DNA of 37,858 nt from Bacteroides sp. Lineage in GTDB: Bacteria > Bacteroidota > Bacteroidia > Bacteroidales > Marinifilaceae. Each line of letters starts with the position of its first letter. The stretch's first letter is position 1. A program made the position numbers and the translations under genes. The notes beneath the pieces are model-generated. The model was not told the origin of the DNA, searched no databases, and saw nothing but the letters and a program-made list of their open reading frames with translations. The stretch is taken from contig JAETOX010000016.1 of the NCBI GenBank assembly GCA_021771575.1, positions 1 to 37,858 on the forward strand, written 5' to 3'. Positions 16,051-23,309 of the stretch are shown here, in pieces.

Positions 16051-16992
16051 TCAGTTCTCCGGTAATGTGATTTCATCCAATCGGAGACGCTTGAAGCAGC
16101 TCTCGGCTGCCGCGCTGTCCTTGAATTTGACGTCGATACGTCCGTTCTTGTAGAATCGGATTTGCTCGGCGTTGGTGGTCGTGAGGTCGTACCAGTCATT
16201 GACAGACACGTCGTTGTCATCGAAACGGATAATCATTTTCGAGTTGCCGCACAGTACATCATCCGCACCGTAAGCGATACCCGCGCATAGGGTTTCCAGC
16301 TCTCCACTGTAATTGTAACTGATTTTGCACCGTTGGTGGTATTGTATGTAATAATCATCGAAGCGAATGATTTCGGGAAAGACAATCTTGTCCTTCTTCA
16401 GCTCCGTTTTGACCTTGCTCCAGCAGGAAGGCTTGACTACCTTTGCGACTCTGGCAAGCAGTTCTTCCACTGCCGTTTCCCGGAAACTCTTGCCACCTAA
16501 ATGCTCGATAACCGCATCCACGTATGTCCCATAGACCGGACGGAAGCCCATGCGGAGTGTCTTTTCGTTTATCCTTTGTTCCGGCACCGACACGTTGTAC
16601 GTCCTGTTGAAGTAGGCGATGATACGGTTGGCGAAGTTAGAGTTGGCGTTGTGGTTCTTGTCTACCAAATCGTTCAGCACATCGAACGGCTTGAACTCGT
16701 TGTGCGAATAATCGTCCTTACCGTTTCTGAGCGAGTAAAGGTCACGCATGGATATTTTCCCATTGTCGTCGTATGAGAAGTCCCGTTCTGTTCGGTATTG
16801 TTCCGCCTCTTCCTTGAAGATGGTATACCAGCGGTCTATCCGGTCAAGCGTCTTGTAGAGCATGTCCTGCTGGTTCTGACAAAACAGGCGGTCTTGCTCG
16901 GTAATCTTGTCCTCGTTTCTTACTTGTACGCTCAATATTCCTGAAAGCAGGTCGGGAGCGTTGCCGGGTTTGAATGATGTTGTCGTTTGCAT
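16051..16992 (-). CDS. DUF4942-like protein upstream of the methyltransferase/helicase
   Basis: The 313-residue protein has an N-terminal helical region (QDMLYKTLDRIDRWYTIFKE). A central VLNDLVDKNHNANSNFANRI segment is followed by a beta-rich part around RIIAYFNRTYNVSVPEQRIN, and it ends in a compact KDSAAAESCFKRLRLDEITL domain. It looks like the DUF4942 family, which is often fused to or next to N6-methyltransferases. That would fit its place 79 bp upstream of the methyltransferase/helicase. It has no catalytic residues I can identify. Family assignment is moderately sure, and function unknown. Confidence 0.68.
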   Translation of the reverse strand: MQTTTSFKPGNAPDLLSGILSVQVRNEDKITEQDRLFCQNQQDMLYKTLDRIDRWYTIFKEEAEQYRTERDFSYDDNGKISMRDLYSLRNGKDDYSHNEFKPFDVLNDLVDKNHNANSNFANRIIAYFNRTYNVSVPEQRINEKTLRMGFRPVYGTYVDAVIEHLGGKSFRETAVEELLARVAKVVKPSCWSKVKTELKKDKIVFPEIIRFDDYYIQYHQRCKISYNYSGELETLCAGIAYGADDVLCGNSKMIIRFDDNDVSVNDWYDLTTTNAEQIRFYKNGRIDVKFKDSAAAESCFKRLRLDEITLPEN

Positions 16993-17011
16993 ATCTGTTT
17001 GATTTTAAGTG

Positions 17012-17830
17012 TTAGAAATCCTGTGATTGGATACGGTGGAAATAGGTGATGTGCTTCTCCATGTCCTTGACAATCTTCACCTGCTCGGGATGGAAATTAA
17101 GCCTTCGCTCCACTGCCGGGACATCAATCTTTTCCCATTCCGACAGAGGCAGGAAGACATATTCCCTGCGGAAGCACCATACCACGATCTGGTTTTTCCA
17201 ATTCCCCTTGAATACCGTTCCCTCATAGTCTTGCAGGAATTGCCGGAAGTCCTCTTCATTGTGAAAAGCGATATCAAGACTTTGGTAGAGGTTTCTCGCT
17301 TCCAGGTCTTTGTGAAGATAAAAACGGCGGTATGTCTCTGTCGTGAAATCACCATAGAGCGGTTCCGGCTCACGGTAAATCCATTGTGGGACTTTTGCCG
17401 TGAATGTAACTGATCCGTGAGCGCACGATCCGCAATGTCCCCAGTCTTTGAATGCTCCTTCCGTCCAACCGTTGAATTTCAGATCATCCGTTTTTACATG
17501 GTGGAAAGCTCCACCGCTGACGCTCAGGCGGATATTATCCGCAGATTGCCATACGAATGGGACATACGGCTGTTCGCAGATGGAAAGCAGGCCTTTCTTT
17601 TCATCCATACTGTCTATGAGTGCATTGCCGTAATAGTCCCCATGACGGCTGAGATAAATCAGCCTGTCACCGGTTTGCGGTGTGATTTCCGAGCGCGTCT
17701 GCTCTATAAGTTCGACATAACGGTTGGCCATATCCACATCCTCCTGCGTCAGCCAATGTTCATGGTCGTACAAAACATTCAGTGTCTTGAGCGTTTCAAT
17801 ACCGTACTTGTTCTTTGTTGCCTGTAACAT
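17012..17830 (-). CDS. DUF4121-like protein, first gene of the right-hand block
   Basis: The 272-residue soluble protein starts MLQATKNKYGIETLKTLNVL and contains TGDRLIYLSRHGDYYGNALI, then KDWGHCGSCAHGSVTFTAKV and a terminal NFHPEQVKIVKDMEKHITYF. I recall this pattern as DUF4121, a family found on Bacteroidales ICEs, but cannot confirm it here. No membrane segments are seen. The CGSC pair may bind metal. It lies 19 bp upstream of the DUF4942-like gene and is the first gene after repeat element C. Function unknown. Confidence 0.68.
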   Translation of the reverse strand: MLQATKNKYGIETLKTLNVLYDHEHWLTQEDVDMANRYVELIEQTRSEITPQTGDRLIYLSRHGDYYGNALIDSMDEKKGLLSICEQPYVPFVWQSADNIRLSVSGGAFHHVKTDDLKFNGWTEGAFKDWGHCGSCAHGSVTFTAKVPQWIYREPEPLYGDFTTETYRRFYLHKDLEARNLYQSLDIAFHNEEDFRQFLQDYEGTVFKGNWKNQIVVWCFRREYVFLPLSEWEKIDVPAVERRLNFHPEQVKIVKDMEKHITYFHRIQSQDF

Positions 17831-17875
17831 GACATTGTTTTTTTGTTAGTCCGGCTTTTCGGGGCCGGAGTTCCC

Positions 17876-18031
17876 GTAACTACAGGCTTTAAAAGGTCGT
17901 GTTCCGTACATGCAAGGTTGGCGGGAAAAATACCGAAGCCCTCCGGGGCGAGGATGATTTTTCCACGCCACCCGGAGGGCTTGACCTTGCTTGTACGATA
18001 AGAACACGAGTTACCTTTGCCTGTGAGTTAC
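17876..18031 (-). repeat. Structured repeat element, copy C
   Basis: Outer stem: GTAACTACAGGC (17,876-17,887) with GCCTGTGAGTTAC (18,019-18,031), with a small bulge. Next: CGTGTTC (17,898-17,904) with GAACACG (18,002-18,008). Next: CGTACATGCAAGGT (17,905-17,918) with ACCTTGCTTGTACG (17,984-17,997), one mismatch in 14. Apical stem: GGCGGGAAAAAT (17,920-17,931) with ATTTTTCCACGCC (17,957-17,969), one bulged base. The shared 15-mer GGCGAGGATGATTTT is at 17,947-17,961. It lies in the leader of the gene at 17,830, with a further CCGGC-GCCGG hairpin at 17,851-17,868 in between. Confidence 0.87.
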
Positions 18032-18132
18032 GTGAACTCGGCTACGGTACAGATGTCATTCTTGATTTGGATTATTTTTGAAATCACCGTGAAGATTATA
18101 CCCGGAAAATTCCGGTATTCAGAGGAAAAACA

Positions 18133-18142
18133 TTATCTTTGC
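18133..18142 (+). other. Candidate right attachment-site core of the ICE
   Basis: TTATCTTTGC here differs by one base from GTANNTTTGC, the core shared by CTnDOT target sites. It lies where base composition changes from ICE-like to AT-rich chromosome. The same ten bases also fit a Bacteroidetes -7 promoter box (TATCTTTG), so it may only be a promoter. Confidence 0.4.
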
Positions 18143-18519
18143 AGAAAGATAAAGAGTTATTTGACAGCATGAGGAATATAGTGATTCTAAACAGTTTGCA
18201 TTTTTCTTATCCGTTGCCCATTCTCATGCGAGTTTCATATAATACACTGATAGTCAAACAAAATACTTCTGACTATTACAAATATAATCATAATCGAAGG
18301 ATTTTACATACCTATATTTAGGTATATCCCGAAGATACCGATTTCCCATCGTTCATAATAGAATGCCTAATGGGAGATCGATTCAGACATACCTTTGAAT
18401 CTAACTTTATCCCTAGGTTTCTGCCAACACTCATATAAGGCCCGTTTATCTCGACTCTGTTTCAAACCTTCTTTAGAAATATTCTCCACTTTATTATATT
18501 AAAGTAGAATTGAATACCT
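18143..18519. other. AT-rich gap without a supported gene
   Basis: The stretch is AT-rich with short frames on both strands, none with recognisable protein sequence. It lies between the presumed ICE end and the degraded fecR and is best read as decayed chromosomal DNA. A - strand frame ending near 18,371 (around KQSRDKRALYECWQKPRDKV) looks protein-like but was not identified. Confidence 0.5.
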
Positions 18520-19140
18520 CTACTCCAAAACTGTATCGGAAATAAATACAACAAGAAAATCCTTTGTAACAGAGTGTAAAACAAGCCTCTCCTTCCAGAT
18601 ATACCTACCGTCCGGGCCCCTGAAAAAATACCAGATATTTTAAACGGCTTTCCGAATTCAGCCATACTTTGGTTCCATCCGACAGTACCAAACGGAATTC
18701 ACCTTTCCGGGGAACTTCCATTACATTAAAAACCGTCTCTGAATATGCTACTGATTCCTGCCAATATTCAGCCACTTCTCCATTCCTACCCAACCGAACT
18801 CCAATGCCGGAAATATATAGAATCTTGCATCCAACTGCTCAACTCTAAGCGTTGAACATTTCCTAAAGTCAAGATTGCCCAGCTTCCACCAGCTAATAAT
18901 TGCACTCCAGTATCCCTGAATAGACTGGGAAAAGTCCTGCATCATCAAAGCTATGCCAACAATAAGCTACAGCTACAGCCCTAATCCCCCAGCGGCACAT
19001 ACGCTTACGGAATAAATAATATCAACGACGAGCCCTTACTTTCTAAAAGGCAAACTCCTCATCATATAAACGCAACAAAAGTTCCTTATCCGAATAAAAA
19101 TTCCAACGATACATGTCCTGCCACAATTGCTGATTTTTGC
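18520..19140 (-). pseudogene. Degraded fecR-family anti-sigma factor
   Basis: Read on the - strand, pieces of one FecR-type gene appear in order but in different frames. The first is a cytoplasmic-type stretch LWQDMYRWNFYSDKELLLRL (stop at 19,036). Next comes the membrane-segment region RMCRWGIRAVAVAYC (18,950-19,010). Then comes the core motif EVPRKGEFRLVLSDGTKVWL (about 18,650-18,720). Finally, after another frame change near 18,615, comes GRYIWKERLVLHSVTKDFLV. FecR proteins relay TonB-receptor signals to an ECF sigma factor. No intact sigma factor or SusC/TonB gene remains next to it. The ruin lies beside the ICE end, so damage may be linked to the insertion. Confidence 0.62.
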
Positions 19141-19176
19141 CCGAAAAACCGAAAAATTGACAATTACTCCAATCGC

Positions 19177-21318
19177 TTACTTATTTTTACGGAACAGTTT
19201 TCCCAGCACTTTCACCAGACCATCCATGCCGTCCAGGTGGTTAATCATAGAAAGGCTGCGAAAAGTAGTAACATCTTCTTTCGATCCCAGCTGTACTGGA
19301 TAGATTAAAATACAATTGATCGTATTGAAATATTTATTGATGTATGTAGGGACATATTCCATGTGCCGGGAATAAGAGGGACAATTCGGACGGCTCATTA
19401 CCAAAGTCAAGGCATCGTTTTCCTGCATTTGACGAGCGACCTCTGTAATATGATCCCAATCGACAAACTCCCGGAATTCAGCATCGATCAAATGTTTGGA
19501 ATAAACCAATTTCAAGATATCGATGACTTCCGGATAAGCATAAAAAATAAATTTTGCACCAAGACTTTTCCCCATATTCCACACACTGATCAACCAGTAG
19601 GGAAATCCGATCTCTTTTTGTGCGTTCTCGGGAATCAATACAATATACCGTTTTATAGTAGACAAAGGCTGCATTGGACGGTAGGCAATCGTAGTCGTGG
19701 CACATTTACTCAACACTTCCTCCGTTAGTTTTCCCAGAAAAGTATCCGAAATATCCTTTTGCGTCCGCAACCCAATGACAATATCCGTAATTTTATGCTC
19801 TTTAGCGACATTCCGTATCCCATTAACGATATTCAGGTCATAACGCAACACCGGTTGTATAGAATAATCAGTCGCAGCTGCTACTTTAGCAGCTTTTTCC
19901 AACAACATCTCGGATCTTTTCTCCGCAGCGGGGTCCATATTATCCGATTTAATAATACTCACTGCCACCATCTGTGCTTTGTTTCGTCGAGATTTGATAG
20001 CAGCACCCAAAGAAATCAATTCTTCTACTGTTTCTGAATTGCTCAAGGGAATAAGTATCCGTTCCTCCTCATCGTCGCTATCTCCGATCCGATCGCCCTC
20101 CATTTCCGAAACTGCAATATTCTGAGCCGCCCGCTGAGTAACAAAAGAAGCAACCGTACAAGTAAACAAGATCATAATGATGGTTCCGTTCAGCACATCC
20201 TCGTTCAGTAGACGAATAGGCTCTCCAGCAGCATCCGTTCCCAGTATAACGTTATATCCAATCAGGACCGCTGCCAACGTAGCTGCAGCCTGAGCATTAC
20301 TCAAACCGAACAATAGTCTTCCCTCGTCCCGAGTCAAGCGAAAATTTTTCTCTGTAATCCAAGCCGCAACAAATTTGGTAGCCATTGCTATACCAGTCAT
20401 CACAACAGCCACCCACAAAGCAGTCCAACCAGCAGTGAACGTATGCACATCAACAAGCATCCCGACTCCGATTAAAAAGAAAGGAATAAAAATCGCATTT
20501 CCTACAAAATCGATACGATTCATCAAAGCCGAAGTATTCGGAATCAAACGATTCAAGGCCAACCCAGTCAGGAAAGCTCCGATAATGGCTTCCAGACCGG
20601 CTGCTTCCGCCAAAAAAGAAGCCAGAAACACCAAAGCCAACACAAAAATATATTGCCCTACTGAATCTTCATAGCGCTTGAAAAACCAACGCCCTACCAT
20701 AGGAAAAAGAACTACCACAATAGCAATAAAAACCAAACTGGATATACCCAGTTTCATCCAGAAACGATGGTTAATCTCTCCAGTAGACATCCCGACAACA
20801 ACAGCCAACACCAACAAAGCCAGAATACAGGTAATCACTGTTCCCCCGATGGCGATACTGACCGCCCGGTTTTTCGTGATCCCGTATTTACTGACAATCG
20901 GATAGGTGATCAAGGTATGGGAAGCATACATACTGGCCAATAAAACAGAGGTCGGCCAAGAAAAATTCAACCAATATACTCCGGTCAATGTTCCGGCAAT
21001 CATGGGGATCAGAAAGGTATAAAGTCCAAAAATCAAGGTCTTTCCGTAATTTTTCCGCAAATCGGCCATATCAATTTCTAAACCGGCAATGAACATAATA
21101 TAAAGTAACCCTACTGTTCCGAACAATTCAATGCTACTATCTCGGGCCATGATATAAAAACCATTCGGGCCTATCACGGCCCCGGCGAGAATCAAACCGA
21201 TCAGATCGGGTATTTTCAACCGATGTAATAAGACTGGCGCCAATAAAATGATAAACAGTATAACCGAAAAAATCAATACCGGATTGGTCAACGGAAAACT
21301 GAAAATTTGCAACAGCAT
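19177..21318 (-). CDS. Cation/proton antiporter (CPA2 family) with a USP-like tail
   Basis: The 713-residue protein has about twelve hydrophobic segments in residues 1-400, consistent with a KefB/NapA-like antiporter exchanging K+ or Na+ for H+. Family landmarks include LIGLILAGAVIGPNGF in the second segment region, LLYIMFIAGLEIDMADLRKN, and AIIGAFLTGLALNRLIP in the ion-binding half. The soluble C-terminal half (about 420-713) contains USP-like alpha/beta segments (ILIPLSNSETVEELISLGAA and ITDIVIGLRTQKDISDTFLG) that may sense nucleotides or stress. It is a single-gene unit with a TAAATTTG box (21,343-21,350 read on the - strand) about 17 bp before the start region. The ion transported cannot be decided. 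Confidence 0.85.
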   Translation of the reverse strand: MLLQIFSFPLTNPVLIFSVILFIILLAPVLLHRLKIPDLIGLILAGAVIGPNGFYIMARDSSIELFGTVGLLYIMFIAGLEIDMADLRKNYGKTLIFGLYTFLIPMIAGTLTGVYWLNFSWPTSVLLASMYASHTLITYPIVSKYGITKNRAVSIAIGGTVITCILALLVLAVVVGMSTGEINHRFWMKLGISSLVFIAIVVVLFPMVGRWFFKRYEDSVGQYIFVLALVFLASFLAEAAGLEAIIGAFLTGLALNRLIPNTSALMNRIDFVGNAIFIPFFLIGVGMLVDVHTFTAGWTALWVAVVMTGIAMATKFVAAWITEKNFRLTRDEGRLLFGLSNAQAAATLAAVLIGYNVILGTDAAGEPIRLLNEDVLNGTIIMILFTCTVASFVTQRAAQNIAVSEMEGDRIGDSDDEEERILIPLSNSETVEELISLGAAIKSRRNKAQMVAVSIIKSDNMDPAAEKRSEMLLEKAAKVAAATDYSIQPVLRYDLNIVNGIRNVAKEHKITDIVIGLRTQKDISDTFLGKLTEEVLSKCATTTIAYRPMQPLSTIKRYIVLIPENAQKEIGFPYWLISVWNMGKSLGAKFIFYAYPEVIDILKLVYSKHLIDAEFREFVDWDHITEVARQMQENDALTLVMSRPNCPSYSRHMEYVPTYINKYFNTINCILIYPVQLGSKEDVTTFRSLSMINHLDGMDGLVKVLGKLFRKNK

Positions 21319-21342
21319 AGGATAGATATTTTAAGCGTCTGA

Positions 21343-21350
21343 CAAATTTA
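21343..21350 (-). promoter_or_regulatory. Probable -7 promoter box of the antiporter gene
   Basis: On the - strand this reads TAAATTTG, matching the Bacteroidetes -7 consensus TAnnTTTG. It lies 24 bp before the start codon at 21,318. A CAA (TTG on the - strand) at 21,373-21,375 could be the -33 element, with a slightly long spacer. Confidence 0.45.
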
Positions 21351-21407
21351 AAAAAAATAGGTAAACCGCCCCCAAAAGTTATATAAAAAACTTTCAGGGA
21401 GCGGTTT
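21350..21407 (-). terminator. purA terminator
   Basis: On the - strand, AAACCGCTCCCTGAAAG (21,391-21,407) pairs with CTTTTGGGGGCGGTTT (21,363-21,378) around a 12-nt loop. A run of eight T follows after a few bases. It lies just past the purA stop codon. Confidence 0.78.
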
Positions 21408-21451
21408 CCTTACTTTTCGGATTCCTCATCCGTATATTTTACTTTGGACTA

Positions 21452-22720
21452 TTAATCTTCGTAACGCAAAATAGTCTGTTCCCGGTCGGGTCCCACAGAG
21501 ACAATCTTAATGGGCACTCCCAATTCTGCTTCCAAGAAGCTCAGGTAAGCGTTGAATTCTTCAGGAAATTCGTCTTCAGAGATCATTTTTGTCATATCGG
21601 TTTTCCATCCCGGTAATTCGACATACACCGGTTCTACCTGTTCTGCAATATCGAATGGGAAATTTTCTGTTTCCTGTCCATCGATCCGATACGCAACACA
21701 TGCTTTGATCGTTTCGAAACTATCAAGTACGTCGCTTTTCATCATGATCAGCTGACTCACTCCGTTCAACATCACGGCATATCGTAGAGCAACCAGATCG
21801 ATCCAACCACAACGCCGTTTTCGGCCAGTTACCGAACCGAATTCCCGCCCCAGATTACACATTTTCTCTCCTGTTTCATCAAATAATTCAGTTGGGAAAG
21901 GACCAGCTCCTACCCGCGTGCAATAAGCTTTGAATATACCGTATACTTCCCCAATATTACGCGGCGCCACGCCCAGTCCTGTACAGGCTCCGGCACAAAT
22001 CGTATTCGAAGAAGTGACAAAAGGATAGGAACCGAAATCTACATCCAGCATAGTTCCCTGCGCTCCCTCGGCCAATACCGATTTTCCTTCTTGCAACAGA
22101 TGATTGATTACATGCTCGCTATCGATCAAACGGAAACGCTTCAGGAATTCAATCGCCTCAAACCATTCTTTTTCCAGTTCGGTGATGTCATATTCATAGT
22201 GAAAAGCCTGAAGTATAGCCTCATGTTTCTTTTTCGCCAAAGTATATTTTTCTTCGAAACAGTGCAAAATATCCCCTACCCTCAACCCATTACGGCTCAC
22301 TTTATCCGTATAGGTCGGTCCGATTCCCTTTCCGGTAGTTCCGATTTTTGCAGCTCCTTTTGCGGCTTCATATGCAGCATCCAGAATCCGGTGAGTCGGC
22401 ATGATCAGATGGGCTTTTTTAGAAATGCACAACTGTTGGGTCAAATCGTGTCCACTGACAGCCAGACTTTCGGCTTCCTGCCGGAACAGGATCGGATCCA
22501 ATACTACCCCGTTCCCGATCACATTTAGTTTCCCTCCCTGAAAAATACCGGAAGGTATTGATCGAAGAATATATTTTTGTCCTTCAAATTCCAATGTATG
22601 TCCAGCATTCGGGCCACCCTGAAACCGGGTCACCGCATCATATCGGGGTGTCAGCACATCCACCACCTTTCCTTTCCCCTCGTCTCCCCACTGTAAACCA
22701 AGTAAAACGTCAACTTTCAT
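21452..22720 (-). CDS. purA: Adenylosuccinate synthase
   Basis: PurA catalyses GTP-dependent joining of aspartate to IMP, the first committed step to AMP. The 422-residue product has the N-terminal signature GLQWGDEGKGKVVDVL (P-loop-like GDEGKGK). It also has GGPNAGHTLEF, GTTGKGIGPTYTDKVSRNGL, GAQGTMLDVDFGSYPFVTSS with the catalytic regions, and the C-terminal KIVSVGPDREQTI. Length is normal. It is transcribed alone or ahead of the antiporter, ending at a strong terminator; the promoter box TAACTTTG lies about 50 bp upstream of the start. Confidence 0.97.
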   Translation of the reverse strand: MKVDVLLGLQWGDEGKGKVVDVLTPRYDAVTRFQGGPNAGHTLEFEGQKYILRSIPSGIFQGGKLNVIGNGVVLDPILFRQEAESLAVSGHDLTQQLCISKKAHLIMPTHRILDAAYEAAKGAAKIGTTGKGIGPTYTDKVSRNGLRVGDILHCFEEKYTLAKKKHEAILQAFHYEYDITELEKEWFEAIEFLKRFRLIDSEHVINHLLQEGKSVLAEGAQGTMLDVDFGSYPFVTSSNTICAGACTGLGVAPRNIGEVYGIFKAYCTRVGAGPFPTELFDETGEKMCNLGREFGSVTGRKRRCGWIDLVALRYAVMLNGVSQLIMMKSDVLDSFETIKACVAYRIDGQETENFPFDIAEQVEPVYVELPGWKTDMTKMISEDEFPEEFNAYLSFLEAELGVPIKIVSVGPDREQTILRYED

Positions 22721-22769
22721 CTGTCATATTTTTATTACAACCTGGCGGTTGTTTATTTCACAAAACATG

Positions 22770-22777
22770 CAAAGTTA
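22770..22777 (-). promoter_or_regulatory. Probable -7 promoter box of purA
   Basis: On the - strand this reads TAACTTTG, fitting TAnnTTTG, 50 bp before the purA start. No clear -33 TTG was found at the expected spacing. The box is about 20 bp from the end of the upstream fur-type gene. Confidence 0.5.
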
Positions 22778-22796
22778 ATATTAAAAAAGAAATATA

Positions 22797-23261
22797 CTAT
22801 CTCTGAGCGGAAAAATCCCCATCCTCACTACAAACTTTACAAAGTCCATATACATATAACAAATGGTGGTGTACACAAAACCGGTATTTTTCTTCAATAT
22901 GTTCAACCACTTCTTCAATCCGCGGATCAGAGAATTCCTCCACTTTCCCGCATTTCTGACAAATCAAATGTTCATGGTGGCGATTATTAAAAGCCTTTTC
23001 GAACTGGGCAATATTATTACCGAACTGATGCTTGATTACCAGCTTACAATCCAGCAATAATTCAATAGTATTATATAAAGTTGCCCGGCTTACCCGATAG
23101 TTTTTATTTTTCATAAAAACATACAGCGATTCAATATCGAAATGTCCTGTATGAGAATAAATCTCATCGAGGATAGCATATCTCTCCGGAGTTTTTCGAT
23201 GTCCTTTTTGCTGCAAATAAGCAGTAAAAATTTCCTTTACCGTCTCTTTTATCTTGTCCAT
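22797..23261 (-). CDS. Fur-family transcriptional regulator
   Basis: The 154-residue protein has the winged-helix DNA-binding domain in residues 1-80 ([20 protein letters not shown] and [20 protein letters not shown]). A dimerisation and metal-binding domain follows. Metal ligands include [17 protein letters not shown] (one CxxC pair plus histidines) and [16 protein letters not shown] (second CxxC pair and His). This pattern fits structural zinc plus a regulatory iron or manganese site. Whether it acts as Fur (iron), PerR (peroxide) or Zur cannot be decided here. It sits between the RelA/SpoT gene and purA with no clear terminator on either side. Confidence 0.9.
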   Translation of the reverse strand: MDKIKETVKEIFTAYLQQKGHRKTPERYAILDEIYSHTGHFDIESLYVFMKNKNYRVSRATLYNTIELLLDCKLVIKHQFGNNIAQFEKAFNNRHHEHLICQKCGKVEEFSDPRIEEVVEHIEEKYRFCVHHHLLYVYGLCKVCSEDGDFSAQR

Positions 23262-23309
23262 GACTGTATCGATGGCTATAGCCTTTTATTATATCGGTTT
23301 TACATCATT

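Larger units (their letters stand above)
1..18130. mobile_element. Terminal part of a CTnDOT-family integrative conjugative element
   Basis: The stretch begins inside a CTnDOT-type transfer operon (traM to traQ order) and continues with families typical of Bacteroidales ICEs (DUF3871, DUF4120, probable DUF4121 and DUF4942, a methylase/helicase). Base composition is clearly richer in G+C than the chromosome to the right, and the change falls between about 18,060 and 18,150. The integrase, mobilisation genes and the rest of tra lie outside the window on the left. The right end is inferred from the composition shift, the last ICE-type gene at 17,830, and a TTATCTTTGC at 18,133-18,142 that is one base from the CTnDOT attachment core GTANNTTTGC. 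The exact att site is not proven. Confidence 0.85.

Noticed and set aside
18139..18321. 60-residue + strand frame after the ICE end
   Set aside because: It is AT-rich chance sequence with no recognisable pattern. The upstream TATCTTTG makes a promoter possible but does not make a gene.
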